Positions 53,962 through 63,258 are shown, numbered from the stretch's first letter. The stretch is DNA of 64,000 bases from SABI01 sp963678555 (GCA_963678555.2 CAXXJA010000003.1:725251-789250); one strand, 5' to 3'. Notes: a model not told the origin generated them from the letters alone. Numbers and translations: made by a program.

Positions 53962-55125
53962 ATGTCTTTGGTTTATAAGCAACACAGGAAAAGACTTATC
54001 AAAGTAATTGAACTTGTCTCGTCGATGAGGATGGGTGGAGCTGAGGCTTTAGTAAAAGAATATGCGCTTAAAATGGATAAATCTCAATATCAAGTAACGG
54101 TTATATCTGTAGAAGGAAGAAGTGGTTCTCCAAACGAAACAATGTTGGATGAAAATGGAGTAAAAACCATCTACATAGACGATATGATAAGAACGTACTG
54201 CTATCTCCCGTGCAAGTTAAATTCACTATTAAAATTTATCCTTCAAAGGCTGATCCTTGTTAAGGAAATACGCAAAATACAGCCTGACGTTCTTCACATA
54301 CACATGGTAATTAAGCTTGCTGTATGTATTCCCCGAAGATATCTGAATAACTCAGCAGTCTTTTATACAGTCCATAGCACTCCTAATGCAATGATAACAA
54401 AGCTAAAGCAGGGACCGGCAATACGCAGAATGATTCACAAATCTGCTTTGCAACTCGTAGCCCTCCACGAGACAATGGCTGAGGAATTGAATGCTATGTT
54501 TAGCGTGAGCAATGTTGTTGTGCAGCCAAATGGTATTGACTTTGAGAAATTCCGCAATCCCATAAAATCAAACGTCGAATTTCGGAAAGAGGCTGGTATC
54601 CCGGAAAACGCATTTGTCGTAGGTCATGTTGGGAGGTTCAGTGCAGTAAAAAACCATGCCTTCTTGGTGCGCGTGTTTGCCGAAGTGTCAAAGCGTAAGG
54701 CGAACGCGCAGCTTCTTCTGGTAGGTAACGGTCCGTTGGAGGCCGAGGTTAGAAAACAGGTGAATGATTTAGAGCTTGAAGGTAAGCTTACTATCCTTTC
54801 AAATCGAGCGGACGTGCCGGATATATTAAATGCTATGGATGTGTTTCTATTCCCGTCAAAGTATGAGGGTTTTCCTATGACCCTAATTGAGGCACAAGCT
54901 GTAGGTTTACGATGTATAGTTGCAGATACTGTAACACAACAAACGCATTTGACAGATAATCTGATTGCGCTCAGCCTTGACGATTCGCCGGGAAAGTGGG
55001 CAGATGTGATACTTGACTCATCCATCAAAGGAATCCCAGTTAGGAACCTGGATGACTACGATATCAATAAAAATATTAGAGGTCTTGAGAGGTTATATCT
55101 TGATTCTATTGAAGGGAAAAAATGA
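53962..55125 (+). CDS. GT4-family glycosyltransferase
   Basis: 387 residues. VIELVSSMRMGGAEALVKEY, VVGHVGRFSAVKNHAFLVRV, LLLVGNGPLEAEVRKQV and VFLFPSKYEGFPMTLIEAQA then VGLRCIVADTVTQQ cover both GT-B domains. It is GC-richer than the two genes before it. Its 3' end overlaps the next gene. Confidence 0.9.
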   Translation: MSLVYKQHRKRLIKVIELVSSMRMGGAEALVKEYALKMDKSQYQVTVISVEGRSGSPNETMLDENGVKTIYIDDMIRTYCYLPCKLNSLLKFILQRLILVKEIRKIQPDVLHIHMVIKLAVCIPRRYLNNSAVFYTVHSTPNAMITKLKQGPAIRRMIHKSALQLVALHETMAEELNAMFSVSNVVVQPNGIDFEKFRNPIKSNVEFRKEAGIPENAFVVGHVGRFSAVKNHAFLVRVFAEVSKRKANAQLLLVGNGPLEAEVRKQVNDLELEGKLTILSNRADVPDILNAMDVFLFPSKYEGFPMTLIEAQAVGLRCIVADTVTQQTHLTDNLIALSLDDSPGKWADVILDSSIKGIPVRNLDDYDINKNIRGLERLYLDSIEGKK

Positions 55126-55906
55126 GCAAGCAAAAATTGTAATAAGAATAGACGATGTGTGTCCACAAATGGATAGAGAACGATTTGACCGCACGGTAAG
55201 GCATATAGAGAGCTGTGGGGTTAGGGGGCTGCTTGGTATAGTCCCAGATTGCCGGGACGAATACTTATGTCAGATGCTAGGCGACCCTGATTTCTGGGAA
55301 AAGCTGATTGAATTGAGGGAAAAAGGATGGACACTCGCTATGCATGGTTATACGCATGTGTACGATATTCAGTTTAAAAGCATGGTATCTGTCGGCCTTA
55401 ATAGCGAGTTTGCAGGTCATTCATATAAAGAGCAGTTTGATAAACTGAAAAAAGGAAGAGATCTCCTAAACTTGCATGGAATTAAGACGGATATATTTTT
55501 TGCCCCATCCCATTCCTACGATAAAAACACCCTATATGCATTGCGGGCTCTTGGGTTTAAATATATATCCGATGGTCGTTCTACATACTGTTATAGACGT
55601 TATGGGTTGAAATTCATACCGTGTAGGTTTTACGGAATGCCGCGGCAAATCAAGGGTGTCATAACATTGGCGTTACACCCATGTGCCATAAACGATTTGG
55701 AATATGAGCCTTGGAAAGAGTATATAGAAAACCATCGAGAATGTTTGGTAAGTTATTCTAAGTTGCTATTGGAGAAAGAACATGGGCTATTGTCCCAACT
55801 CGTCGATGAAAAATTATATGTTTTCTTCTCTAGATATATAAGACCGTGGTTGTGGCCTTTTTTGAGTAAAGCAAAGCAATTTGCACTTCAGAATAGGAAT
55901 AAGTAA
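55100..55906 (+). CDS. DUF2334/polysaccharide-deacetylase-like protein
   Basis: About 268 residues. IVIRIDDVCPQMDRERFDRT has the metal-binding Asp pair, WTLAMHGYTHVYD the His motif, and IFFAPSHSYDKNTLYALRAL a later catalytic-type strand, as in NodB-like deacetylases of the DUF2334 group. No ATG fits: ATG at 55122 gives only six codons. TTG at 55100, 7 bp after GAGAGG, is the best start and lies inside the preceding gene; TTG at 55109 is possible. Likely removes N-acetyl groups from the polysaccharide. Confidence 0.72.
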   Translation: MILLKGKNEQAKIVIRIDDVCPQMDRERFDRTVRHIESCGVRGLLGIVPDCRDEYLCQMLGDPDFWEKLIELREKGWTLAMHGYTHVYDIQFKSMVSVGLNSEFAGHSYKEQFDKLKKGRDLLNLHGIKTDIFFAPSHSYDKNTLYALRALGFKYISDGRSTYCYRRYGLKFIPCRFYGMPRQIKGVITLALHPCAINDLEYEPWKEYIENHRECLVSYSKLLLEKEHGLLSQLVDEKLYVFFSRYIRPWLWPFLSKAKQFALQNRNK

Positions 55907-55918
55907 TGGAGGTGCAAT

Positions 55919-56761
55919 ATGCTGGAAGTCAACTATAAAGGAAGGTTTCTTTCATATAAAGAGCTTTGGTTTTGCAATGGAGTATCGGAAAACGATGTTG
56001 ATTTAAAAGAAGTTGATGTCGCTACATATAGGTTTTGTAAATCTAGGGAGAACCCAAGTTTATTCCGTATGTATGAACTACGCAGGACACTCGTATCAGA
56101 TTTACGTGAAGATAAAGAAGCACTGTTTAAAAGCTTTCGTTCCACTATACGTAATGAAATCAGGAGGGTAGAAAAAAAAGGCATTCAGGCTAGGGTCTGT
56201 ATACCATCACAGGGAAACGATATCAGTGAATTGCTTATTGATATTGAAGAAAAGTTTGTTTTTATGTACAAAAGCAAGGGTGTAGTAAAGGAATTTCCTC
56301 GTTGGCGTGTGGATAACTATATTATACATAGTTGCGTGTATATTACTTATGCTTGCTTAGATGGCAATAATTTAGTTTATCATATTTATATATCTGACGG
56401 GAAATATGTCCAATTCCTTATCTCGTGCTCTGATTTCAGAAATAATGACTACAGCATGCAAAAGACAATAGCCATGGCCAACAAGTATCTTCACTGGCAC
56501 GACATAGTCTATTTTAAAGAAATTGGTATTGAAATATACGATTGGGGTGGGATTTTTTCCTTTGATGAACCAACAGGGATAGATGAATTTAAGATGGCCT
56601 TTGGTGGTAAGGCGGTTGAGCATTACTTTGAAACCAGATATGTTTCGCTTCGTGGAAAAATTTTAAAAATTCTTCAAATGTTAAAATTTTCTGACTACAT
56701 TGCGGTCCGGTTAAGAAAATTGATTCAGCTCACAACTAGTTTTAAACTGAATGGGGGTTAA
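55919..56761 (+). CDS. FemAB/GNAT-like acyl or aminoacyl transferase
   Basis: 280 residues. SFRSTIRNEIRRVEKKGIQA, ACLDGNNLVYHIYISDGKYV, ANKYLHWHDIVYFKEIGIEI and YDWGGIFSFDEPTGIDEFKM then AFGGKAVEHYF match the FemX/BioF2-like GNAT pattern (GG near the acceptor site, G-I-x-x-F-K-x-x-F-G-G). It could add an amino acid or acyl group to a sugar amine freed by the deacetylase just upstream, which is inference. Start ATG at 55919, RBS GGAGG. Confidence 0.65.
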   Translation: MLEVNYKGRFLSYKELWFCNGVSENDVDLKEVDVATYRFCKSRENPSLFRMYELRRTLVSDLREDKEALFKSFRSTIRNEIRRVEKKGIQARVCIPSQGNDISELLIDIEEKFVFMYKSKGVVKEFPRWRVDNYIIHSCVYITYACLDGNNLVYHIYISDGKYVQFLISCSDFRNNDYSMQKTIAMANKYLHWHDIVYFKEIGIEIYDWGGIFSFDEPTGIDEFKMAFGGKAVEHYFETRYVSLRGKILKILQMLKFSDYIAVRLRKLIQLTTSFKLNGG

Positions 56762-56832
56762 TGTGATCCATCCCCCGAAAAGGTAACAGAATAGAGATGA
56801 CTGCCCCCTACAGGGTGACACTACATGTAGGA

Positions 56833-57037
56833 GGTGGTGAACTGAATCCTCGAAACCGTTGGGTTCAGCTTGCACAGCTCATCCCTTGGGGTGAATACGA
56901 AGAAGAGTATGCTGCCAAATTCTCCTCAACCAGAGGAAATGAAGCAAAGCCATTCCGTATGGCTCTCGGCGCTTTGCTGATCAAAGAAATGAAGAATCTT
57001 CCTAATGAAGAGCTGGTGGAAGACATCAAAGAAAATC
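56833..57037 (+). repeat. 205-bp direct repeat, right copy
   Basis: Identical to 51697-51901. Here the transposase frame continues rightwards. Confidence 0.9.
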
Positions 57038-57534
57038 CCTACTACCAGTATCTGCTGGGGCTCGAGAGTTTCCAGGATACCGCGCCATTTGAGGCATCAT
57101 CACTTGTGCATTTCAGGAAACGGATCACACCAGAGATGCTCAAAGAGATCAATGAGAAGATCGTGAAACGACAGCTTGAGAAAGAAGCCGAAGATCACAT
57201 AGATGATGACAATAATTCTTCTTCCGGTTCGTCTGATGGGAAGATCAACGAGTCTTCTTCTGATCATAAGGGACAACTTCTGGTGGATGCGACCTGTACG
57301 CCGGCTGACATCAGATTTCCTACAGATTTGAGTTTGCTCAATGAAGCGAGAGAAAAGACTGAAGAGATCATTGATTTCCTTCATCTTCCCTATGTCGGGG
57401 TACAGGAGAAGCCGAGAACCTACAGGGAGAAAGCGAGAAAGGATTTTCTCTTTATCTCCCGTAATCGTCGTCCTCGTGTGAATCTGATCAGGAAGGGAAT
57501 ACGCAAGCAGCTTCAGTATCAGAGACGTAATCTT
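56833..57534 (+). pseudogene. IS1182/IS5-like transposase, N-terminal and middle fragment
   Basis: Lacks its own start (that part is at 51610-51696) and runs through YYQYLLGLESFQDTAPFEAS, LLVDATCTPADIRFPTDLSL (first catalytic Asp) and IRKGIRKQLQYQRRNL. The IS3-type element then interrupts it at 57535. The rest of the gene is not found right of 63344 beyond perhaps 20 codons. Confidence 0.82.
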
Positions 57535-57617
57535 TGTGAAAGTCAATGACTTTTTTCCTCTATATGGTAAGAAGATTTTCACAAGCGGGGGTGCGGACAA
57601 AAAGTTGGACTCTTTAG

Positions 57618-57806
57618 TCATGCTAAACCAAGACTTCTTCGGTACTCAAGAGGGCTCTTTCCTCCCAAAGACATTTTGATTCGTTTATCGTTGTACCAGA
57701 ATATATAATTATCAATGAGAGAGCAGAACTCTTCGATTGAAACCCCGAACCATGAACGGCTATAGAACATTTCATTCTTCAGTCGGCCAAAGAAGCCTTC
57801 CATCGC
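57618..57806 (-). pseudogene. IS3-type transposase, C-terminal part
   Basis: Encodes MEGFFGRLKNEMFYSRSWFG and the end YNDKRIKMSLGGKSPLEYRR. The Glu in EGFFGRLKNE region is the last member of the DDE triad. RIT-3 separates it from the rest at 61882-63258. Joining 63258-61882 to 57806-57618 gives 1,566 bp, exactly 522 codons, and restores KGCSPDNSAMEGFFGRLK. Confidence 0.92.
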
Positions 57807-57832
57807 TCATACGAAATTTCGTATGAGCGATG
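57801..57832. other. RIT-3 left attachment junction (32-bp perfect palindrome)
   Basis: CATCGCTCATACGAAA (57801-57816) is followed at once by its exact inverse. CATCGC is the target core, repeated directly at 61876-61881; GCGATG (57827-57832) opens the inverted repeat. Confidence 0.85.
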
Positions 57833-57924
57833 TCATGCGAAATCTTAATTTATGCGAAAGAATGGCCTGAAACTGTAACTGAAGGCTTTATTCTCGGCCA
57901 ATATTTCGCATAATATTTTGCTAC
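57827..57924. repeat. RIT-3 left terminal inverted repeat
   Basis: Pairs with 61784-61881; the outer 42 bp match perfectly, the inner part about 80%. Boxes CATGCGAAA, TTATGCGAAA and TTTCGCATAA suggest recombinase binding. Confidence 0.85.
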
Positions 57925-57972
57925 ATCATGATTTCGGTTGATACTATTTGTAACCCAAAAGGAGGGTCCAAT

Positions 57973-59814
57973 ATGTATCAATCCTATGACAAAGCTTTCA
58001 AGAAGATTGAAAGCAACCTCCCTGAAAAAACCAGGAAAGAAGCCAAGGGCTATGACTATAGGCGAAGTGCCCGGCTGGTCAGGGAGCATCTATCAGGAAA
58101 AGGTAGTCCTTATTCCCGGGAAGAGGCGGTCAACTGTCTCTTGTCCATCAAGTCGGGTATAGCTAAGCCTCGCTACAATCTATTCAGGAAAATCCAGTAC
58201 CAGATTGCCGAGGAACTGTACCCGGATTCCACTCTGCAGAACCTTAAAATCTTCTATTCCGATTCAATTCCTGATTACAACTTGCCAGAAGGGATGAATT
58301 CCTTGCTTGATGATTTTATCCAGACTGGAGTTTTAAGCCCCAAGGGATGGGTTATCAAACAACTCCGTATAGGAGGCTTCCTTAATGAGATGGCATGTCG
58401 AAACGGTCGTTCCTCAGTCTCCCAGATAACATGGGATGATGTTGCCCTGTATAGAACGATGTCAACTGAGTTTGTGGATATCGGTTCCTTCCTGAACTTC
58501 ATTGCTGCAAGGCATATAGCCTTGCCTTACCTGGGAGCTGTTTACCATCATCCCCCCCAGCGCTTGCAGATGTACGCAGAGCACTGCAAGGATGTCCTCT
58601 TTCCAACAACCCACGAGATTGCTGATGTATACGCTTGCCAAGAGCTCCTGACCAATGACCTTGCTGCTGCAGGGTATAGCCAGACTGTACTGAAAACAAC
58701 AAAAACAGCATTCAATGGCCTAGCCTGCTTCCTGTATGCTACCGGGATGGGATACTCACGTCAGGCAGTGGAGCTATATTCCCGCATCTATGTGGAAAAA
58801 GTCAGCAAATATCCTACAAACGTCCGGCATCCATTTCTCTTGCTTGATGGATATCTGGATGGGGAGCGGCTGGAAACCAAGGGATACAGATCGCCTCGAC
58901 CCTCAGCCGAATTCATCGATTGGTTCAAGCCCTATGCAGATAGGTATCGGAAACATCGGGAGCTTGACCATATCGGCAATTCTGCCCTGAAGGGAGACAG
59001 GAATGCACTTGTACGATTTTCGTCATTCCTTGCAAAGCAAGGGTGTTGCTGTGTCGGTGAAATCACCCGCCAGCACCTGAAGGATTTCAACCATGCTGAC
59101 TCCCATAATTCATATGAGGGGAAGAACCGGTACAACAGGGTCATAAGGCTTTTCCTTCAATTTCTCTTTGAGGAGGATATCCTCAAGGAGGATGTCGGGA
59201 AGGCTATGCCCAAAGTCAACATTGTAAGGACAAGGCCGACAAAGACGCTCACTGAGGACCAGTATTCACATGTCCTCGACTATTGCGCAGAGGCCGAGAA
59301 CAGTGGCAACTATTTGCATTCAGCCATCCTGAAGATGGGGCTCTGGACCGGCCTGAGAACTTCAGACATCTGCAAACTGAGGGCTGAAGATATCGACTGG
59401 GACAGGATGGAATTATCGTTGGTCCAGCAGAAGACCGGTGTCCACATAAGGGCCCCGTTCCCTGCAGGCCTGGGAAACACCATCTGGAACTACATAACCA
59501 AATCAAGGCCTGTGAAAGGCGAAGCTGGTTTCATCTTCTGCAGTTCACGGGCTCCTTTCAGGCATTACTCGAGAACCATAACCAATAAGATCATCCACAA
59601 AGCACTGCCAGGGGAAGCCGTACACTTCCAGATGCTCAGGAAGACATTTGCAACAAGGATGCTACGAAGCGGTGCCAATGTTTCTGCAATCTCTGATGCA
59701 CTCGGACATATCTCGGATTCCACGGTTGACACCTACATCGACACCAATACAGATATGATGCGTATGTGCTCCATGTTCTTGCATGGAATTGAATACAAGG
59801 GGGATGTCCTATGA
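57973..59814 (+). CDS. ritA: RIT-3 tyrosine recombinase RitA (long form)
   Basis: 613 residues from ATG at 57973 (MYQSYDKAFKKIESNLPEKT), preceded by AAGGAGG; the frame from 57928 begins in the terminal region. It is about 200 longer than RitA of RIT-1 and RIT-2, with extra N-terminal sequence. Catalytic motifs: GLWTGLRTSDICKL, LSLVQQKTGVHIRAP, FQMLRKTFATRML, ALGHISDSTVDTYIDTN. The first His of the HxxR box is Gln. The stop overlaps ritB (ATGA). Confidence 0.9.
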   Translation: MYQSYDKAFKKIESNLPEKTRKEAKGYDYRRSARLVREHLSGKGSPYSREEAVNCLLSIKSGIAKPRYNLFRKIQYQIAEELYPDSTLQNLKIFYSDSIPDYNLPEGMNSLLDDFIQTGVLSPKGWVIKQLRIGGFLNEMACRNGRSSVSQITWDDVALYRTMSTEFVDIGSFLNFIAARHIALPYLGAVYHHPPQRLQMYAEHCKDVLFPTTHEIADVYACQELLTNDLAAAGYSQTVLKTTKTAFNGLACFLYATGMGYSRQAVELYSRIYVEKVSKYPTNVRHPFLLLDGYLDGERLETKGYRSPRPSAEFIDWFKPYADRYRKHRELDHIGNSALKGDRNALVRFSSFLAKQGCCCVGEITRQHLKDFNHADSHNSYEGKNRYNRVIRLFLQFLFEEDILKEDVGKAMPKVNIVRTRPTKTLTEDQYSHVLDYCAEAENSGNYLHSAILKMGLWTGLRTSDICKLRAEDIDWDRMELSLVQQKTGVHIRAPFPAGLGNTIWNYITKSRPVKGEAGFIFCSSRAPFRHYSRTITNKIIHKALPGEAVHFQMLRKTFATRMLRSGANVSAISDALGHISDSTVDTYIDTNTDMMRMCSMFLHGIEYKGDVL

Positions 59815-60776
59815 TTGCCCCTTGCTTCAATTCAAAGCTGGCACCTTACATGAGTGCGCTTCTGGCTGAGCGGGATGATTCAGGCTTCTCCACAGGAGAC
59901 CTCATAGTCTGCCTCAAGGATTTTGATACCTTCATCATTGAGAAGGGTTTCGATGACGGGACGTTTTCCCAGGCGCTTGCAGATGGCTGGAGCATCCAGC
60001 GATTTACGGAAAATAAGGCATCACGCAACTCCAGGATAGGCCGTGTAAAGCTCCTTTCAGAATATATGGATTCAATGGGGTTGCCCATGTGTGCATCATT
60101 TGAGTTTGGCTCATCGGAGCACCCCAAGACGTATGTGCCTACCAGGGAAGAGTGTTCTGTACTGTTTTCGGTAATCGATACATGGAATCCGGTATCAGGG
60201 ATCCCTGAATATATATCCTGTGCTTATTCCGTGCTGTTCCGACTGTACTACTGCCTCGGGCTGCGCCTGAATGAAGCAGTGGATCTGCAACGGCAAGATG
60301 TATCCTTTGACTGCGGCACCTTGTATATCCGCCACTCCAAGGGAGACAAGGACAGGATTGTGTTCGTCCAGGATGGTCTTTTAGACCTTATGAGGCGGTA
60401 TGATAACATAGTAAGTATACATCTTCCTGAACGGCAATGGTTTTTCCCTAGCAAGAAGCAAGGCCAGCACCCGTGGAAACATAATGTATGCAGACGGTTC
60501 AGGCAATTCTGGCAGTTGTCTTTTCCCGATTGGAAAGGCAGAAGGCCGACAGTGCATTCGCTGCGCCACGCATTCGTTGTGTATACCGTCAACGACTGGG
60601 TCGAGGATGGAAAGGATGCTTCGGCATTGTTCCCGTATCTTTCCCGGTTCCTGGGCCATGCCAGTATTGAAGACTCGATGTACTATTACCATATGTGGGA
60701 CACCGAGACAGGGGCCTTTGCACGCTTCATTGACCTGCCTTCTGCCGTTGAGGATGAAACGGAGGGCTGGCTATGA
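59811..60776 (+). CDS. ritB: RIT-3 tyrosine recombinase RitB
   Basis: 321 residues. YCLGLRLNEAVDLQRQDVSF, RHSKGDKDRIVFVQ, HSLRHAFVVYTVND and FLGHASIEDSMYYYHMW. Closest in motif wording to RitB of RIT-1 (YYCLGLRLNE in both) although that protein is much longer. Overlaps both neighbours by 4 bp, as expected for a coupled operon. Confidence 0.9.
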   Translation: MIAPCFNSKLAPYMSALLAERDDSGFSTGDLIVCLKDFDTFIIEKGFDDGTFSQALADGWSIQRFTENKASRNSRIGRVKLLSEYMDSMGLPMCASFEFGSSEHPKTYVPTREECSVLFSVIDTWNPVSGIPEYISCAYSVLFRLYYCLGLRLNEAVDLQRQDVSFDCGTLYIRHSKGDKDRIVFVQDGLLDLMRRYDNIVSIHLPERQWFFPSKKQGQHPWKHNVCRRFRQFWQLSFPDWKGRRPTVHSLRHAFVVYTVNDWVEDGKDASALFPYLSRFLGHASIEDSMYYYHMWDTETGAFARFIDLPSAVEDETEGWL

Positions 60777-61786
60777 AACTTGACAATCTTGCCTTCTACA
60801 AATACAGCTTTTCTTTCCTCAACGTCTATCTGACAGACCAGAAGGGAAGAAGTCCCAACACTGTTGATACCTATTCCAGTTCATTCACAGTACTGAACAG
60901 GTTCTTGGCCGAGGAAAAGCAGATTTCAGTGCTTGCTTTCAAGTTCTCAGATTGTACTCCGGATTTCGTCATGGAGTTTCTTGACTGGCTCAAGAGTGAA
61001 GGCAACAAGGAAGCAACCCGCAACATTCGCCTCACCTGCATCAAAGGATACTTGGAGTATGCAGCAAGGAAGGATGTCTCCCTTTCATCGGTATACTCAG
61101 CAGTCGCCGGGATAAAGTGCTTGAGAGTTCCGAAAAGAGAGAAATACGTTCTTGAAGACGAGCAGGTGGCTCATATCCTTGCGGAAGCATCAAGAGATGA
61201 GAAAGGCAGTAGGAACAGGGTTATGCTGCTGCTTCTTTATGATACTGCTATGAGAGTGTCGGAACTTACAGCACTCGAGACAAACCAACTCTATCTTGAC
61301 CGAAAGAGACCGTTCGTGGCAGTCCGAGGTAAAGGGAATAAGGATAGGCATATTGCCTTGTCTGAGAAGATGGCTGGCATTCTGAAGACATACATCAGAA
61401 AATATCATTGTGGGTTGTCCTCATATCTGTTCTTCACCAAATCCAGAGGCGATTTCAGCCGCATGAGTGAGCGGAATGTTCAGATTATGCTGCAGGAGTA
61501 TGCCACAAAGGCAAGGGAGAAGGATCCTTCCATACCAGGGCATGTCCACCCCCATGCCCTGAGGAGGGCAAGAGCCACAGGACTCTATCGCAACGGCATG
61601 CCGATTGAGCTCGTTTCTTCGCTGCTGGGGCACTCCCAAATTGAGACAACTCGAGTTTATGCAAAGCCCTCAATTGAACAAATGCGTCAGAATATGGAGA
61701 AGTCGATACCAGAAGAAGCCTTTAGGCAGAAACCAGTTTGGACTGGCAAGGAAACTGAGATTAAGAGATTGCTAGGCCTTAAGTAG
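60773..61786 (+). CDS. ritC: RIT-3 tyrosine recombinase RitC
   Basis: 337 residues. YDTAMRVSELTALETN, VRGKGNKDRHIALSE, HALRRARATGLYRNG and LLGHSQIETTRVYAKPS with the nucleophile Tyr. The second His of the HxxRH box is Arg here (HALRRAR), seen in a minority of the family. The end ETEIKRLLGLK is like the LCGL end of RitC-1. The stop lies at the edge of the right inverted repeat. Confidence 0.9.
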   Translation: MKLDNLAFYKYSFSFLNVYLTDQKGRSPNTVDTYSSSFTVLNRFLAEEKQISVLAFKFSDCTPDFVMEFLDWLKSEGNKEATRNIRLTCIKGYLEYAARKDVSLSSVYSAVAGIKCLRVPKREKYVLEDEQVAHILAEASRDEKGSRNRVMLLLLYDTAMRVSELTALETNQLYLDRKRPFVAVRGKGNKDRHIALSEKMAGILKTYIRKYHCGLSSYLFFTKSRGDFSRMSERNVQIMLQEYATKAREKDPSIPGHVHPHALRRARATGLYRNGMPIELVSSLLGHSQIETTRVYAKPSIEQMRQNMEKSIPEEAFRQKPVWTGKETEIKRLLGLK

Positions 61787-61881
61787 CGGAAATATTATGC
61801 GAAACCTTGGTCTGAAATAAAGCTCTCAGATAGAGTTTTAGGCCATTCTTTCGCATAAATTAAGATTTCGCATGACATCGC
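61784..61881. repeat. RIT-3 right terminal inverted repeat
   Basis: Inverse of 57827-57924, ending in CATCGC, after which the IS3 transposase resumes directly. Confidence 0.85.
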
Positions 61882-63258
61882 AGAGTTATCAGGAGAGCAC
61901 CCTTTTTTTGACATCGATCGTATTAGTCCGGCACTGTCCATTCTTTCGATCCAGCCAGGCCAACGATAATGGCAGCCACGATCTGTATGAACCAGAGGGT
62001 TTTCCCCTGCTTTTAGGGACTCTACAGCATCATCCAGTATAACGTTCACCATCTCCGCATTTGGACTTCGGCCTCTAGTCCATGAAGTGACATAGCCATC
62101 AAAACAGTCAACTATCGGAGAAAGATAGACCTTCCCAGCGGGTATTCTGAATTCTGTGATATCACTCAGCCATTTCTCATTGGGATTCTCTGCATAAAAA
62201 TCGCGGTTGAGTAGATTCTCTACTTCAGGACTGAGCTCTCCTTTATAGGAGCTGTATTTCTTTCTCTTCACCGAAGGGACAACAAGGTTCTCCTCATGCA
62301 TGAGACGAAGGATCACCTTCTGTGAAATGGTTCGTCCTTTGAAAGTCAACACTGCATGCAGCCGACGATAGCCATAACACTTCCTGTTTTCAGCAAACGC
62401 TTCTCTCAACTCCTGCCGGACAAGTTTATACTTATCTCTCTTCAAGACATGGCGTTGATAGAAATAGCTGCTCTTTGCCATCTGGAGGGAATGCATCAGT
62501 TGCCCTACAGGATACTTACAGGTAAGGGCATCGATAATCAGAGCCTTCTCTCTGTTGGAGAGTGTATCGATACCGATGCCCTTATCTTTTTTTAGTATTT
62601 CGGCCGCCTTCTCCAAAATATCTCTCTCCAGCTGAAGCTTTTGCACCTGTTTGAGTAGTGTGTCACGCTCTTCCTTAAGTTCATCACACTCAGCTCTCAG
62701 GTCGCTATCCTGCTCTGCTGAAGGGTTCTCTGGTTCTCTTTTTTGTTTCTTTCGCATCTCGGGGTTGTCGTCCTCCCCAAGCAATTGGCGTTTCCACTTA
62801 TAGATCGTCTTCCGGGCTACTCCCATCTCTGCATGGAGCTGCGTTACAGTCTTCTCCCCGGATGATACGGATACTACAGCGCTCTTTTTTTGCTTGTCTG
62901 TATATTCTATACCAGACGAACCTCTTTTCAAAGGATGACAATCAAAGGGGAGAGCTTCGTACACCCATTTCCCGAGTAGTTGCCGACAAGGATATCCCAG
63001 AGCTCTTACCGTACGTGTAAGGCTTTTGCCATACTCCAGATAATGCTTAATTGCAACATCCCTTTGCTCTGCTGTATAGCCTGATTTCAATCTGGACTTC
63101 TTGTGCAGATCTCCTTCCTCAAGATATTCCTGATACCAATAGGTGAGCATTCTGGTAGTGGGATACCCAAGCTCTCTAACGACTGCGGAAGCACTCTTAT
63201 CGAACTTAATGTAGAGCTCGACTGCTTTGATCCTTTGTTCATATGAATACATTTTCAC
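61882..63258 (-). pseudogene. IS3-type transposase (fused OrfAB), N-terminal part
   Basis: From ATG at 63258 (MKMYSYEQRIKAVELYIKF). Two helix-turn-helix stretches (SASAVVRELGYPTTRMLTYW and VTQLHAEMGVARKTIYKWKR), a coiled coil around RDTLLKQVQKLQLERDILEK, then the IS3 OrfB core: KCYGYRRLHAVL, NEKWLSDITEFRI (first Asp) and LVHTDRGCHY (second Asp). It is one continuous frame, unlike the frameshifted orfA/orfB of many IS3 members. Cut by RIT-3 after PDNSA. Confidence 0.92.

Larger units (their letters stand above)
57807..61881 (+). mobile_element. RIT-3: recombinase-in-trio element inserted in the IS3-type transposase
   Basis: Three tyrosine recombinase genes on the plus strand, each overlapping the next by 4 bp, between inverted repeats of about 98 bp (57827-57924 and about 61784-61881). 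Core CATCGC flanks directly. Excision restores the IS3 gene in frame. All three genes are open. The ends contain repeated ATGCGAAA boxes in both orientations. Confidence 0.92.
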
